56,887 nt of DNA. Origin: a virus. This document shows, one piece after another, positions 7,292 through 13,927 of this stretch; the first letter of the stretch is position 1, and every line of letters begins with the position of its first letter. Below the pieces are notes generated by a model that did no database searches, had not been told where the DNA came from, and was given only the letters and a program-made list of their open reading frames with translations. The stretch spans positions 1 through 56,887 of IMG/VR virus record IMGVR_UViG_3300033153_012363. One strand, given 5' to 3'. The position numbers and the translations under genes were made by a program.

Positions 7292-7599
7292 TATAATGAT
7301 TGAATATTCTTCATTGCATCAATTATTACTCTTTTTGAATTAACATCTAAAATACAACGATATCTTCCGTTTTTAATCTGATGTACCTTAATAAAACCAT
7401 GTTCTACAGCAATTTTACCCCAAATCTTATATTCCTTTTCAGAAATTGAAAATCTATCTCCCAACACTAGACTAAAATGTCTATTTGTGAATAAACACCT
7501 TCTTGAAACATTCAATAATGCAAACGTATAAGGAAATCTTTTAATAAAGTTCTTTTGTTCTGATGAACGTTTCTTTTGCTTTGGAATATTTTCTTTCAT
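7291..7599 (-). CDS. hypothetical basic, winged-helix-like protein, 102 aa
   Basis: I place the start at ATG 7599 (MKENIPKQKKRS). It has TTGGAG seven bases ahead and overlaps the TGA of the small membrane gene upstream (ATGA). A non-ATG start 63 bases further up would cover that gene. The sequence is basic, with a helix-turn-helix-like stretch (ISEKEYKIWGKIAVEHGFIKV) followed by a beta-wing (GRYRCILDVN), so DNA binding is plausible. No family recognised. Confidence 0.55.
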   Translation of the reverse strand: MKENIPKQKKRSSEQKNFIKRFPYTFALLNVSRRCLFTNRHFSLVLGDRFSISEKEYKIWGKIAVEHGFIKVHQIKNGRYRCILDVNSKRVIIDAMKNIQSL

Positions 7600-7712
7600 A
7601 ACAAACTCCAACATAAAGTACCTATTCCCACAATAATGCAGATAAAATAAAACACACACCAAAAATATTTTCTATTTCTTTGACGAATTCTATCAAAATC
7701 TTTTATCTTCAT
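7596..7712 (-). CDS. single-span membrane mini-protein, 38 aa
   Basis: ATG at 7712 follows AAGGAGAACATA, a strong SD. The product is a basic N-terminal 15 residues and then one hydrophobic segment (YFWCVFYFICIIVGIGTL), so one membrane span with the N-terminus inside is expected. The stop overlaps the next ATG. The function is unknown; phage mini-membrane proteins often interfere with host envelope or exclusion systems. Confidence 0.55.
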   Translation of the reverse strand: MKIKDFDRIRQRNRKYFWCVFYFICIIVGIGTLCWSLL

Positions 7713-7764
7713 TATGTTCTCCTTCAATAAAATGAATACTCTCTAAGATCTTCGAGTATTTTTT

Positions 7765-7777
7765 CAATACAATTATA
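7765..7777 (-). promoter_or_regulatory. promoter -7-like element (TATAATTGTATTG)
   Basis: The minus strand reads TATAATTGTATTG, the TATAATTG variant also found at 17086, 17158 and 35787. It lies about 55 bases upstream of the membrane mini-protein start at 7712 and just after the DUF2786 gene's stop. Confidence 0.5.
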
Positions 7778-7793
7778 TATAAAAATAATCGTG

Positions 7794-8528
7794 CTAACTC
7801 AATAAACTTTGGTTAATGTGATTCTTATCACCATTTAAACCCTTATGAATGTCCATATTCTTTCCAGCTTGGTGTCCTTGAATAAAACCATCTATTGCTT
7901 TAGAACCCTTCCTGATTGATTCTTTCATTTTAGGAAACTCATTTTTCATATAATTATCTAAAGCAGCAGTATTATGCTTTATTAAAGCCTGAATATCATT
8001 ACTTTGTACTTGAGTCTTTTCCCATTCAGTTCTCAATTTATCTCTAATACCCATAGCCCCACCCATCAAAAACCCCCTTCTAAAAGCATTTTTCTTTTCA
8101 GGGCCATAATAGATTTTCCAAGCAAAGGTTCCTAAAATTCTTAATTTCGGAATTAATTGGTCTCCTAAATAAGAGACTATTTCAATATTCTCTTCACTGC
8201 CAATAAGTGCATATTCCTCAAGATCTTTTCTATGTCTGACTGTAAGAATAATAAAATCACACATATTGTAATTACACAAACCTCTATATAACTGACTTAA
8301 CCACGACCCCTCATTACCTTTTATAACATCTTTAACCCAAATTTTCTTAATTATAAAAGGCGAAGTATCTTTTTCTACTTGAGAACGATCTAAATTATAT
8401 TTTAATAAAATGGCTTGAGCTTTGGTAGCAGCATTTTCTGCCTCATGAAGTGACCCCATTTTTATTGCCCCCTCCTCAAAATCTAATAACTTTCGAAGTT
8501 TATCTCTAACATTATCTGGTAATTTCAT
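7794..8528 (-). CDS. DUF2786 domain protein, 244 aa
   Basis: The N-terminal 50 residues (VRDKLRKLLDFEEGAIKMG, then HEAENAATKAQAILLKYNLD) match DUF2786, a short helical domain of unknown function frequent in phages and mobile elements. The C-terminal 190 residues are helical and basic, as in the usual DUF2786 plus DUF7168-type layout. It has its own promoter box (8564-8571) 35 bases upstream of the ATG. Its role is unknown; proteins of this class are often placed near DNA-metabolism genes. Confidence 0.7.
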   Translation of the reverse strand: MKLPDNVRDKLRKLLDFEEGAIKMGSLHEAENAATKAQAILLKYNLDRSQVEKDTSPFIIKKIWVKDVIKGNEGSWLSQLYRGLCNYNMCDFIILTVRHRKDLEEYALIGSEENIEIVSYLGDQLIPKLRILGTFAWKIYYGPEKKNAFRRGFLMGGAMGIRDKLRTEWEKTQVQSNDIQALIKHNTAALDNYMKNEFPKMKESIRKGSKAIDGFIQGHQAGKNMDIHKGLNGDKNHINQSLLS

Positions 8529-8563
8529 TGTATCCCTATAAATAATTTTTATTTAGTTCAATA

Positions 8564-8571
8564 CAAATATA
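8564..8571 (-). promoter_or_regulatory. promoter -7 element (TATATTTG)
   Basis: The minus strand reads TATATTTGTATTGAAC, a perfect TAnnTTTG match, about 36 bases upstream of the DUF2786 start. It lies directly after the structured element at 8594-8661, so that element probably terminates the upstream transcript. Confidence 0.6.
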
Positions 8572-8593
8572 ACTCCTCATAACCTTAAAAACA

Positions 8594-8661
8594 GCCTGAT
8601 AGCTATAAATTAGGTGGGGTAAAACCTAATCTACGGCCCGAAAAAAACCTCGCTATCAGGC
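8594..8661 (-). ncRNA. nested stem-loop RNA element 1 (possible terminator or structured RNA)
   Basis: A perfect 10-bp outer stem pairs 8594-8603 (GCCTGATAGC) with 8652-8661. Inside it are a 7-bp hairpin, 8609-8615 (ATTAGGT) with 8624-8630, and an unpaired ACGGCC at 8633-8638. On the minus strand the outer arm starts just before the stop codon side of the upstream gene and the 3' arm is followed by TGTTTTT. A plain terminator does not need this internal layout. The same arrangement is seen at 11503-11567. Confidence 0.55.
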
Positions 8662-8892
8662 CTAACCTACTTCAAAAAAATGTGTTGCCGTAACCAAAAG
8701 ATGATCATAATCACCAGACATCATTTCTTTTCTTATTTCTTTCCATTCATCTTCTGTATATTTATTTCTAGCAGCTCTTTGACAAAGTCCTAATACTCTA
8801 AAAGCATTACCATCCTCACCAACCAATGTCACTTCAGGTTTATTTTCTAACGGTTGTAATTTTATATCTGTATTAAAATTAGTTTCATCCAT
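8662..8892 (-). CDS. hypothetical protein, 76 aa
   Basis: Small protein with a short Lys/Arg/Glu-rich helical middle section. ATG at 8892 shares a base with the stop of the upstream mini-gene (TAATG). Its TAG is followed immediately by the stem-loop element at 8594-8661. No family recognised. Confidence 0.6.
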   Translation of the reverse strand: MDETNFNTDIKLQPLENKPEVTLVGEDGNAFRVLGLCQRAARNKYTEDEWKEIRKEMMSGDYDHLLVTATHFFEVG

Positions 8893-9017
8893 TAGTATCT
8901 CCTTTTCTGATTCGCTGGAGTATACTTCTTAAATTTACCCTCTTTATGATGAGCTCCCTCTTTATGTTTTTTACCTCTTATTTTAAAACCACATTCTTTA
9001 CATTTTTCTCTTTTCAT
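8892..9017 (-). CDS. basic mini-protein with CxxC, 41 aa
   Basis: ATG at 9017 overlaps the stop of the nucleotidyltransferase gene and the stop overlaps the next ATG, so three genes are chained by TAATG junctions. The product is MKREKCKECGFKIRG followed by a Lys/His-rich tail. The single CxxC with nearby His could bind zinc in a dimer, and the high positive charge suggests nucleic-acid binding. Confidence 0.55.
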   Translation of the reverse strand: MKREKCKECGFKIRGKKHKEGAHHKEGKFKKYTPANQKRRY

Positions 9018-9970
9018 TAAAATACCCTTTCTAATACTGTTGATAAGTAATTAAATCCCATATTGAAATTTGGATCTTTCTCTTTCAATTCTTTCAAATG
9101 TAACAGTAAACTATGAAAATATGCAACATCCACTCCAATTAACTGATCCTGTAAAACCTCTAAATCATTTAAATCTAATTCAGCAATCTGATAACCTATC
9201 TTTAACATATCTCCGGCATTAATATACCAACCCTTTTGCATAAATTTTCGAATCCTAAACATAGAAGCTAACGGATATTTGCTTCCTTTATAAATTAGTT
9301 GTTTATTGATTGTTGCTTCCAATGATTCTTTCGTTAAATGTAAATATCCTGTATTTGAAGTCCAATAATTCGTACAATGTATAAAATCAAAATTTTGATG
9401 GATCTCTTCTACATCACCCCAAAAACGAAGGATAATTTGAATTTTACCTGACAGTGAAATAGCATTGCTAGAACAGAATACAGGTTGATAAAGCTTTTTC
9501 CCATCTTCTTTTTCTAATTTACCAACCAATTCGTCAACATAATTCTCAATATCAACATTTTCCGGGTTAGCAATCGTTTCAAAATAAGCGTAACCTTCAG
9601 TCTCATCTGAACCAGCAATACCCGAAGACTTAACAACTAACCAAACCCTGTTTTTAGCTAATTCCAAATTAGCCCAATCTTGACCTTTTTCTCCAGGATA
9701 AAGATACTTATTAGGCCCAATACCTACGTAAACTTTTTCATTTGATTTAATTCTTTTAGCATAGTACTCCGCAACTTTAACAGTTGTTTCGAAATTCAGA
9801 AAGTATATATCATAGTCTGATGGCTTATCTCCTAATAATAAAGATGTGATTGCTCCTCCCGTAATAATCGAATTCTTTTTTGCTAATTCTTTAACCTCTT
9901 TATCTTCTATGCTTTCAAGCCACTCATTATGTTTCTTTCTAAGATTTGCTTTTATATTACGACTGTTCAT
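9017..9970 (-). CDS. pol beta-type nucleotidyltransferase, 317 aa
   Basis: Residues about 36-56 read GGAITSLLLGDKPSDYDIYF, the GG/GS...DxD signature of the DNA polymerase beta nucleotidyltransferase superfamily. The two Asp of SDYDIYF would hold the metal ions. The context GGAITSLL resembles tRNA CCA-adding and phage-encoded NTases. The rest (residues 60-317) has no domain I recognise, and no separate HEPN or OAS core is evident. It could modify an RNA end, a nucleotide or a protein. The family is seen; the substrate is unknown. Confidence 0.65.
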   Translation of the reverse strand: MNSRNIKANLRKKHNEWLESIEDKEVKELAKKNSIITGGAITSLLLGDKPSDYDIYFLNFETTVKVAEYYAKRIKSNEKVYVGIGPNKYLYPGEKGQDWANLELAKNRVWLVVKSSGIAGSDETEGYAYFETIANPENVDIENYVDELVGKLEKEDGKKLYQPVFCSSNAISLSGKIQIILRFWGDVEEIHQNFDFIHCTNYWTSNTGYLHLTKESLEATINKQLIYKGSKYPLASMFRIRKFMQKGWYINAGDMLKIGYQIAELDLNDLEVLQDQLIGVDVAYFHSLLLHLKELKEKDPNFNMGFNYLSTVLERVF

Positions 9971-10219
9971 TTACTCCTCCATGTCATTGTTATATTCTTC
10001 TTTTATTTCTTTCTCAATTTCTTTAACATCAACTCTAATATGATTTTCCTCTATTATATTCTCAATCGTATTAACAGTCAATTTTTCCCATATCTCTTCT
10101 CCAAAGTCTTTAAAATCATCGCTTTCTAAATCGAATAAATCAGAACGATGAGCAAATCTAAGTAAAGTTTCAAACAACTCTACTTCTGTAAAACACGTAG
10201 CAGGGTCTCTAACTAACAT
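9971..10219 (-). CDS. hypothetical acidic protein, 82 aa
   Basis: Very acidic, helical (EKEIKEEYNNDMEE tail). It abuts the nucleotidyltransferase start, with ATG at 10219. It may be a partner or inhibitor of that enzyme, but only the adjacency supports this. Confidence 0.6.
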   Translation of the reverse strand: MLVRDPATCFTEVELFETLLRFAHRSDLFDLESDDFKDFGEEIWEKLTVNTIENIIEENHIRVDVKEIEKEIKEEYNNDMEE

Positions 10220-10231
10220 CAGGTTTTTCCT

Positions 10232-10531
10232 TTAATCATAATCGTTGTCCATTTCATATTTAATTTTATTACTATCTAAGAATAAAACTAATTGTCTTGC
10301 TCGTAATGCTTCTTCTTGAAGACCTGTTGAAAACTCTAAAAGAGTATCTATAGTGAAGTCTATATTAAAAGTTATAGCAAAGCCTTCTTCAACACCTAAA
10401 TCATCTTTCATTTCTTCCATTTCACTTTTTAAAGACTCATCACCTTCTATACCCACAATATAATCTTCAAACTCATCATATTGTCTTTGAGTTAACTTAA
10501 AAGTAACTATTAATTCAGCATAATTTGGCAT
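10232..10531 (-). CDS. hypothetical acidic protein, 99 aa
   Basis: Acidic, probably alpha/beta. ATG at 10531 follows AGGAGAAGCAA, a good SD. No cysteine or membrane motif. No family recognised. Confidence 0.6.
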   Translation of the reverse strand: MPNYAELIVTFKLTQRQYDEFEDYIVGIEGDESLKSEMEEMKDDLGVEEGFAITFNIDFTIDTLLEFSTGLQEEALRARQLVLFLDSNKIKYEMDNDYD

Positions 10532-10578
10532 TTGCTTCTCCTAAAAATATTTTTATTGTAGATAAATATATCTCTTCT

Positions 10579-10740
10579 TCAAAACCCATAATGTATCCCA
10601 ATTAGTAAATAAAAAAGAACACAAAAACTAGAACCTATTTGCCAAAGAAAAAATGTGAGAAAGAAGAATACATTATCGGTTTCATAAGGCTTAATCCACA
10701 TATAAATAACACCAGATATCGGAATAAAGTATTTCCACAT
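10579..10740 (-). CDS. two-span membrane mini-protein, 53 aa
   Basis: ATG at 10740 shares a base with the stop of the dCMP hydroxymethylase-like gene (TAATG), which supports translation by coupling. The product is almost wholly hydrophobic, with two candidate spans (WKYFIPISGVIYMWI and NVFFFLTFFLWQIG onward). Function unknown. Confidence 0.5.
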   Translation of the reverse strand: MWKYFIPISGVIYMWIKPYETDNVFFFLTFFLWQIGSSFCVLFYLLIGIHYGF

Positions 10741-11477
10741 TAAAAGATTTTCCTTGCGTCAAGATCTTTCTTATATGCATGCAAACTATTAATAAATACT
10801 ATTAATTCTCCAGCATCAACTTCTAACATTCTAGCAATAAATTCATTCAACCAAGCAGTCAAGATCATATCATTGATAAAATGTTCATAGAAATCACAAG
10901 ATCTCATATGATAAAAGATATTTAGTTTATTTTCTCGATATAGCCAAGAATAATCAACTGAACAAGGGACTCTTTCTAAATTCTCAACTCCTGCTAAATC
11001 CTTATCCATTTGATAAATCTGTAAAACACACCTTCTTGAATAAAGATCTTTCTTTAAATTCTCAATAATTCGAGTCAAAGCATTCCATTCATAATAACGT
11101 TCATTATAAGTGTAATCCATAGTACCATCTTTATTAAGAAATTCTTCCCAAATATTTCTTCTTAGCATCCAGGCATCTCCAGGATTAATCTCACCAGAAG
11201 TATGTAATCGTTCTTGAAATTCTGCAATTGCCCATTCTTTATGAGTTTTCTTTGCATCTTTTGTATAAAGAAGATCATAAGCTTCTTCATTCTTAAATTC
11301 ATCTAAAGGGTCTTTAATCAAAAACGAATGAGCCATCAACTCTTTAGTTGTGTTTCGTTCTTCACGTTCAGAAACATCAATATTTTGAAAAGACTTAATC
11401 TTTACAATATGCCCCATTTCACCCAGATTTCTCTGAGTTTCTTTAGTTGCTTCATATAAATTTTTATATATCCTCAT
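10740..11477 (-). CDS. thymidylate synthase-fold protein, probable dCMP hydroxymethylase
   Basis: 245 residues, the size of T4 gp42 (246). The thymidylate synthase landmarks are in order: phosphate-binding SRR (147-149), catalytic Cys in RVPCS (C172), HMRSCD (R192, D195), and FIND with Asp at 203, eleven residues after R192. That last place is Asn177 in E. coli ThyA, which reads uracil; in T4 dCMP hydroxymethylase it is Asp within FRND, matching FIND here. SLHAY (231-235) fits the conserved C-terminal motif. Known: Asp here gives dCMP preference. Inferred: it makes 5-hydroxymethyl-dCMP (or methyl-dCMP) using methylene-tetrahydrofolate. The Gly173 equivalent is replaced by His199. The leader carries structured element 2. 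Confidence 0.75.
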   Translation of the reverse strand: MRIYKNLYEATKETQRNLGEMGHIVKIKSFQNIDVSEREERNTTKELMAHSFLIKDPLDEFKNEEAYDLLYTKDAKKTHKEWAIAEFQERLHTSGEINPGDAWMLRRNIWEEFLNKDGTMDYTYNERYYEWNALTRIIENLKKDLYSRRCVLQIYQMDKDLAGVENLERVPCSVDYSWLYRENKLNIFYHMRSCDFYEHFINDMILTAWLNEFIARMLEVDAGELIVFINSLHAYKKDLDARKIF

Positions 11478-11502
11478 TGATTCTAATCTCCTTTTTATTG
11501 AA

Positions 11503-11567
11503 GTGGGTCTGCCTCTTATGCATCACATGATTTATTAGAGTTAACGGCCGCTTATGCGCAAACCCAC
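11503..11567 (-). ncRNA. nested stem-loop RNA element 2 in the dCMP hydroxymethylase leader
   Basis: An outer 10-bp stem pairs 11503-11512 with 11558-11567. One position is a C/A mismatch on the plus strand but a G-U pair in minus-strand RNA, so the functional strand is minus. Inside are a CTCT/AGAG stem (11513-11516 with 11537-11540) enclosing ATCA/TGAT, then unpaired ACGGCC at 11544-11549 and a GC-TTAT-GC mini-hairpin. The 3' arm ends about 10 bases before the SD AAAGGAG of the gene at 10740-11477. The architecture matches 8594-8661. Confidence 0.5.
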
Positions 11568-11573
11568 AAAATA

Positions 11574-11867
11574 TTATATTTCAATCCTTAATCTAAATCT
11601 ATCATTCATTTTAATTAATTTCTCTTCATTTATTAACTTACAAGAATAAGCTCCCATTATATAAATTCTTAATAATTCTTTCTTTAATTCTGTTTGTCCT
11701 CCAGAAATAATATCAAACATTTTTTGATTGTAGTCCTTGTATAAAATCGTTTCATAGAACATTGCTCGAACATCTTCCTCAGTTATTTCTGAAATACCAT
11801 CAATGTCAGGAATTTCCCAAGCTTTTAACTCAAGATACACATCCCTGAAAAAAACTTCTTCTGTCAT
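11574..11867 (-). CDS. hypothetical protein, 97 aa
   Basis: Helical acidic protein that overlaps the next gene upstream by four bases (ATGA). No family recognised. The structured element at 11503-11567 follows directly after its stop. Confidence 0.6.
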   Translation of the reverse strand: MTEEVFFRDVYLELKAWEIPDIDGISEITEEDVRAMFYETILYKDYNQKMFDIISGGQTELKKELLRIYIMGAYSCKLINEEKLIKMNDRFRLRIEI

Positions 11868-12064
11868 ACGGGATACCCTGTTTCTAAATTAAATTGAATT
11901 TTCGAATAATGATTTTTTGTAGTTTCCATTCTAAGATCCGTAATCTTAAAAACCCCAAACTTTGATTGTGCCTCTCTTTTAAACAACAGATAAGCATTCC
12001 TTGGTGAAGATGAATCTTTATATTTTATTTCTCCATTAACCATAGCTTGATATCTTGTTTTCAT
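11864..12064 (-). CDS. hypothetical basic protein, 66 aa
   Basis: Small basic protein of probable alpha/beta type (KTRYQAMVNGEIKYKD, AYLLFKREAQSKFG). It overlaps its downstream partner by four bases. It sits just below a strong hairpin at 12070-12095, so it must start its own transcript or depend on read-through. Confidence 0.6.
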   Translation of the reverse strand: MKTRYQAMVNGEIKYKDSSSPRNAYLLFKREAQSKFGVFKITDLRMETTKNHYSKIQFNLETGYPV

Positions 12065-12069
12065 AATGT

Positions 12070-12095
12070 AAAGCCTGGCAAAAATACCAGGCTTT
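12070..12095. terminator. perfect 9-bp hairpin terminator
   Basis: AAAGCCTGG (12070-12078) pairs perfectly with CCAGGCTTT (12087-12095). The stem is symmetric, with A/T at its ends, and could act on both strands. It closes the single-gene unit 12114-12458 on the minus strand. Confidence 0.75.
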
Positions 12096-12113
12096 AAATT
12101 CTCCTACCTACAA

Positions 12114-12458
12114 TTAAGCAGAAGCTCCAGTTTTTGTCATTTGAAAGTGTTTTCCAGCTCCATCAATAAAAACACCAGCAACTGTTGCAATACCGGATTG
12201 ATTGATTTTCCGATTGGCGGCTCTTAACCTTTCTCGCCCGGAATTTGTTCGATCCAAACCAAATAAAGTTAAAAGATCAGCAATCTTATGAGGCTTTCCA
12301 TCCTCAAGAACCTTGCAATACTTTGTATATTGCTCTTCAGAAAGCTGTCTTTTAGAAACTTTTGGTTCCTTTACAGCTTCTTCTGCAGGTTTCAAATTAG
12401 TAACCGAAGGAGCTTCAACCTTAGCATCCTTAGGGTCTTTCAATTTTTGTTCAGTCAC
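12114..12458 (-). CDS. small basic winged-helix-like protein, 114 aa
   Basis: I choose a GTG start at 12458, because GGAGG lies at the right distance before it. The in-frame ATG at 12470 would put that SD inside the gene. The N-terminal 40 residues are a Lys/Glu/Ala/Pro-rich linker. Residues 43-114 (YTKYCKVLEDGKPHKIADLLTLFGL, then a basic helix and IATVAGVFIDG) fit a winged helix. It has its own promoter (12504) and terminator (12070), so it is probably made at high level. I infer a DNA-binding, nucleoid-associated role; no family is certain. Confidence 0.6.
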   Translation of the reverse strand: MTEQKLKDPKDAKVEAPSVTNLKPAEEAVKEPKVSKRQLSEEQYTKYCKVLEDGKPHKIADLLTLFGLDRTNSGRERLRAANRKINQSGIATVAGVFIDGAGKHFQMTKTGASA

Positions 12459-12503
12459 AATGACCTCCATTAAGTAGTTTATAAATTTTGTTAATTGACA
12501 AGA

Positions 12504-12511
12504 CAAATATA
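12504..12511 (-). promoter_or_regulatory. promoter -7 element (TATATTTG)
   Basis: The minus strand reads TATATTTGTCTTG, a perfect TAnnTTTG box about 45 bases upstream of the start at 12458. Confidence 0.6.
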
Positions 12512-12516
12512 ATTCA

Positions 12517-12882
12517 TCATAGCTTCCCTAACTGGCTATATAATATTTTCAATTTATTATATAACAATTCAATTTCTGATAAATCGATCTTATCTACAAT
12601 AACATACTCTTCAACCACTAACGTATAAACAATAAATAAAATTTCTTGCCTTAACGGGTCTATTTCCTTCTTATAACGTATATTTAATCGATCCAAAATA
12701 TTATCGACTTTAGACCAATCTGGGGGGTCAGACATCTCAAGTTCTTCTTTTATCTGAGAATCTAGATACTCGTATTCATCAGTTTTAAATCGTTGGCCTT
12801 TTCTTTTTATGTATCTCGCAGAGGATTTAAGATGTGTTTGCTTTATAAGTAAATCAACAAAAGAACTATTTTCATTGCCCAT
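12517..12882 (-). CDS. hypothetical helical protein, 121 aa
   Basis: Probably all-alpha. The N-terminal 40 residues are basic (SSARYIKRKGQRFK) and the rest is acidic and Leu/Ile-rich. There is no promoter box visible directly upstream, and the terminator at 12932-12960 lies between it and the next gene. No family recognised. Confidence 0.6.
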   Translation of the reverse strand: MGNENSSFVDLLIKQTHLKSSARYIKRKGQRFKTDEYEYLDSQIKEELEMSDPPDWSKVDNILDRLNIRYKKEIDPLRQEILFIVYTLVVEEYVIVDKIDLSEIELLYNKLKILYSQLGKL

Positions 12883-12931
12883 TCAAAACTCCCTAAATTT
12901 AAGTGAAATAGAAATCAACTAGAACTTCATA

Positions 12932-12960
12932 AAACCGGGGGAGGGGATCAACCTCCCCCC
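12932..12960 (-). terminator. strong GC-rich terminator
   Basis: GGGGGAGG (12937-12944) pairs with CCTCCCCC (12952-12959). On the minus strand the hairpin is followed by GGTTTTAT. It closes the single-gene unit at 12983-13354. Confidence 0.75.
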
Positions 12961-12966
12961 TGCGTG

Positions 12967-12994
12967 TTTTATGCCGGGAGTTTTATGCCGGGAG
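12967..12994. repeat. 14-bp tandem duplication at a stop codon
   Basis: TTTTATGCCGGGAG occurs twice in a row (12967-12980 and 12981-12994). The right-hand copy contains the stop codon of the gene at 12983-13354, so the duplication gives that gene a second in-register copy of its end and stop context. Confidence 0.7.
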
Positions 12995-13354
12995 TTTGTA
13001 TATTTTCTGTCTGGAATTTTCAATTGCAGTTCTAGTGCATCCCATATCTCTAGCAATGAAACGAATTCTTTTTTCATTAGCTGCAAACTGTGTTTCATCA
13101 GTACCAGTAAAAATCTCTGCTCTCATTACTCTAGCAGTCAAGCCTTCTGGAGTCTTAGTTAACAGATTTTTAATGTGTTCTTTAATTCTGTTATCTTCAG
13201 CAGCTTTCTCTGGTGATTTCGTTTTGGGCTTTAAGTTTTTTACCCTTTGTGCTTTAAGCTCTTCTTTTGAAAGCTTTGGTTTTTCTCCACTATCTTTAAC
13301 TGTTGGTGCTGGTGCACTAGCAGCGTTTTTCAATTCGTCAACTGATTTGGCCAT
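12983..13354 (-). CDS. small basic Lys/Ala-rich DNA-binding-type protein, 123 aa
   Basis: The N-terminal 60 residues are a low-complexity Ala/Pro/Lys region (KNAASAPAPTVKD, LKPKTKSPEKAAED), like the tails of histone-like proteins. Residues 60-123 (IKEHIKNLL, GLTARVMRAEIF, IRFIARDMGCTR) look like a compact helix-turn-helix domain. The gene has its own promoter-like box (13399) and strong terminator (12932). I infer an abundant phage nucleoid protein; no family is confirmed. Confidence 0.6.
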   Translation of the reverse strand: MAKSVDELKNAASAPAPTVKDSGEKPKLSKEELKAQRVKNLKPKTKSPEKAAEDNRIKEHIKNLLTKTPEGLTARVMRAEIFTGTDETQFAANEKRIRFIARDMGCTRTAIENSRQKIYKLPA

Positions 13355-13398
13355 TTCTATAGCTCCTTCTTTAATAAAAAAATAAATGAATTAACAAT

Positions 13399-13406
13399 TA
13401 AATATA
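13399..13406 (-). promoter_or_regulatory. promoter -7-like element (TATATTTA)
   Basis: The minus strand reads TATATTTAATTG, a one-base variant of TAnnTTTG, about 45 bases upstream of the gene starting at 13354. Confidence 0.45.
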
Positions 13407-13460
13407 AGACATCTTTAGAAATTCTATCGAATTAATATCACATAATTTATAAAAGATTCT

Positions 13461-13775
13461 TCAATTAATTGAAGAACCCTCTGATAAAGCTTGTTGAATT
13501 ACTCCATATCGAATAACAAGATCATCATTCTCAATTTTATTTTGAGAACTAAAAATCACTTTACCATTTTGATTAACTAATTGATAGTTTAAAGCATTCT
13601 CAATTGAAACAGTTTCTCCAGTTTGATAATTAAAAAATGTTCCATACTTACTATGATTCATAGCTCTTATATCATCTTCATATGAATCAATGTTTAAATA
13701 AAATAACATATAATTATCAGAAACTGAAAGGACCTCTTCAATTGTATCTTTATCCAGAAACCCGATTATTTGCAT
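13461..13775 (-). CDS. hypothetical protein, 104 aa
   Basis: Acidic alpha/beta protein with several Tyr and Asn. ATG at 13775 follows TTGGAGAAAAAAACAGT, an SD lying inside the upstream membrane mini-gene. No family recognised. Confidence 0.6.
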   Translation of the reverse strand: MQIIGFLDKDTIEEVLSVSDNYMLFYLNIDSYEDDIRAMNHSKYGTFFNYQTGETVSIENALNYQLVNQNGKVIFSSQNKIENDDLVIRYGVIQQALSEGSSIN

Positions 13776-13908
13776 ACTGTTTTTTTCTCCAATATTTATA
13801 CAATGAACGAATTGACAAAATAATCAAAATGAAGATAGTTGGGTATACAAAGACAACAAGAAACAAATAAAACATTATTGATAGTATTAGTATACTAAGT
13901 ATATTCAT
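13750..13908 (-). CDS. membrane mini-protein, 52 aa
   Basis: MNILSILILSIMFYLFLVVF followed by a second hydrophobic run (PTIFILIILSI) and a basic tail gives one long or two short membrane spans. It overlaps the start of the gene at 13461-13775 by 26 bases in another frame. A promoter box at 13940 lies about 32 bases upstream of the ATG. The SD is weak. Function unknown. Confidence 0.5.
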   Translation of the reverse strand: MNILSILILSIMFYLFLVVFVYPTIFILIILSIRSLYKYWRKKQYANNRVSG

Positions 13909-13927
13909 TTAACCATTTTGTTGATTT

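Noticed and set aside
7600-7662. Longer N-terminus for the gene at 7291
   Set aside because: The extension overlaps a better supported membrane mini-gene, and ATG 7599 has an SD and an ATGA coupling.
11503-11567. tRNA-like fold with a 7-10-bp acceptor-like stem
   Set aside because: There is no T-arm GTTCGA-type sequence and no plausible D-arm or anticodon arm of the right size; the layout fits the element at 8594-8661 better.
12504-12506. TTG as the start of the 12114 gene
   Set aside because: The codon lies in the TATATTTG promoter box, and a good SD supports a start further down at 12458.
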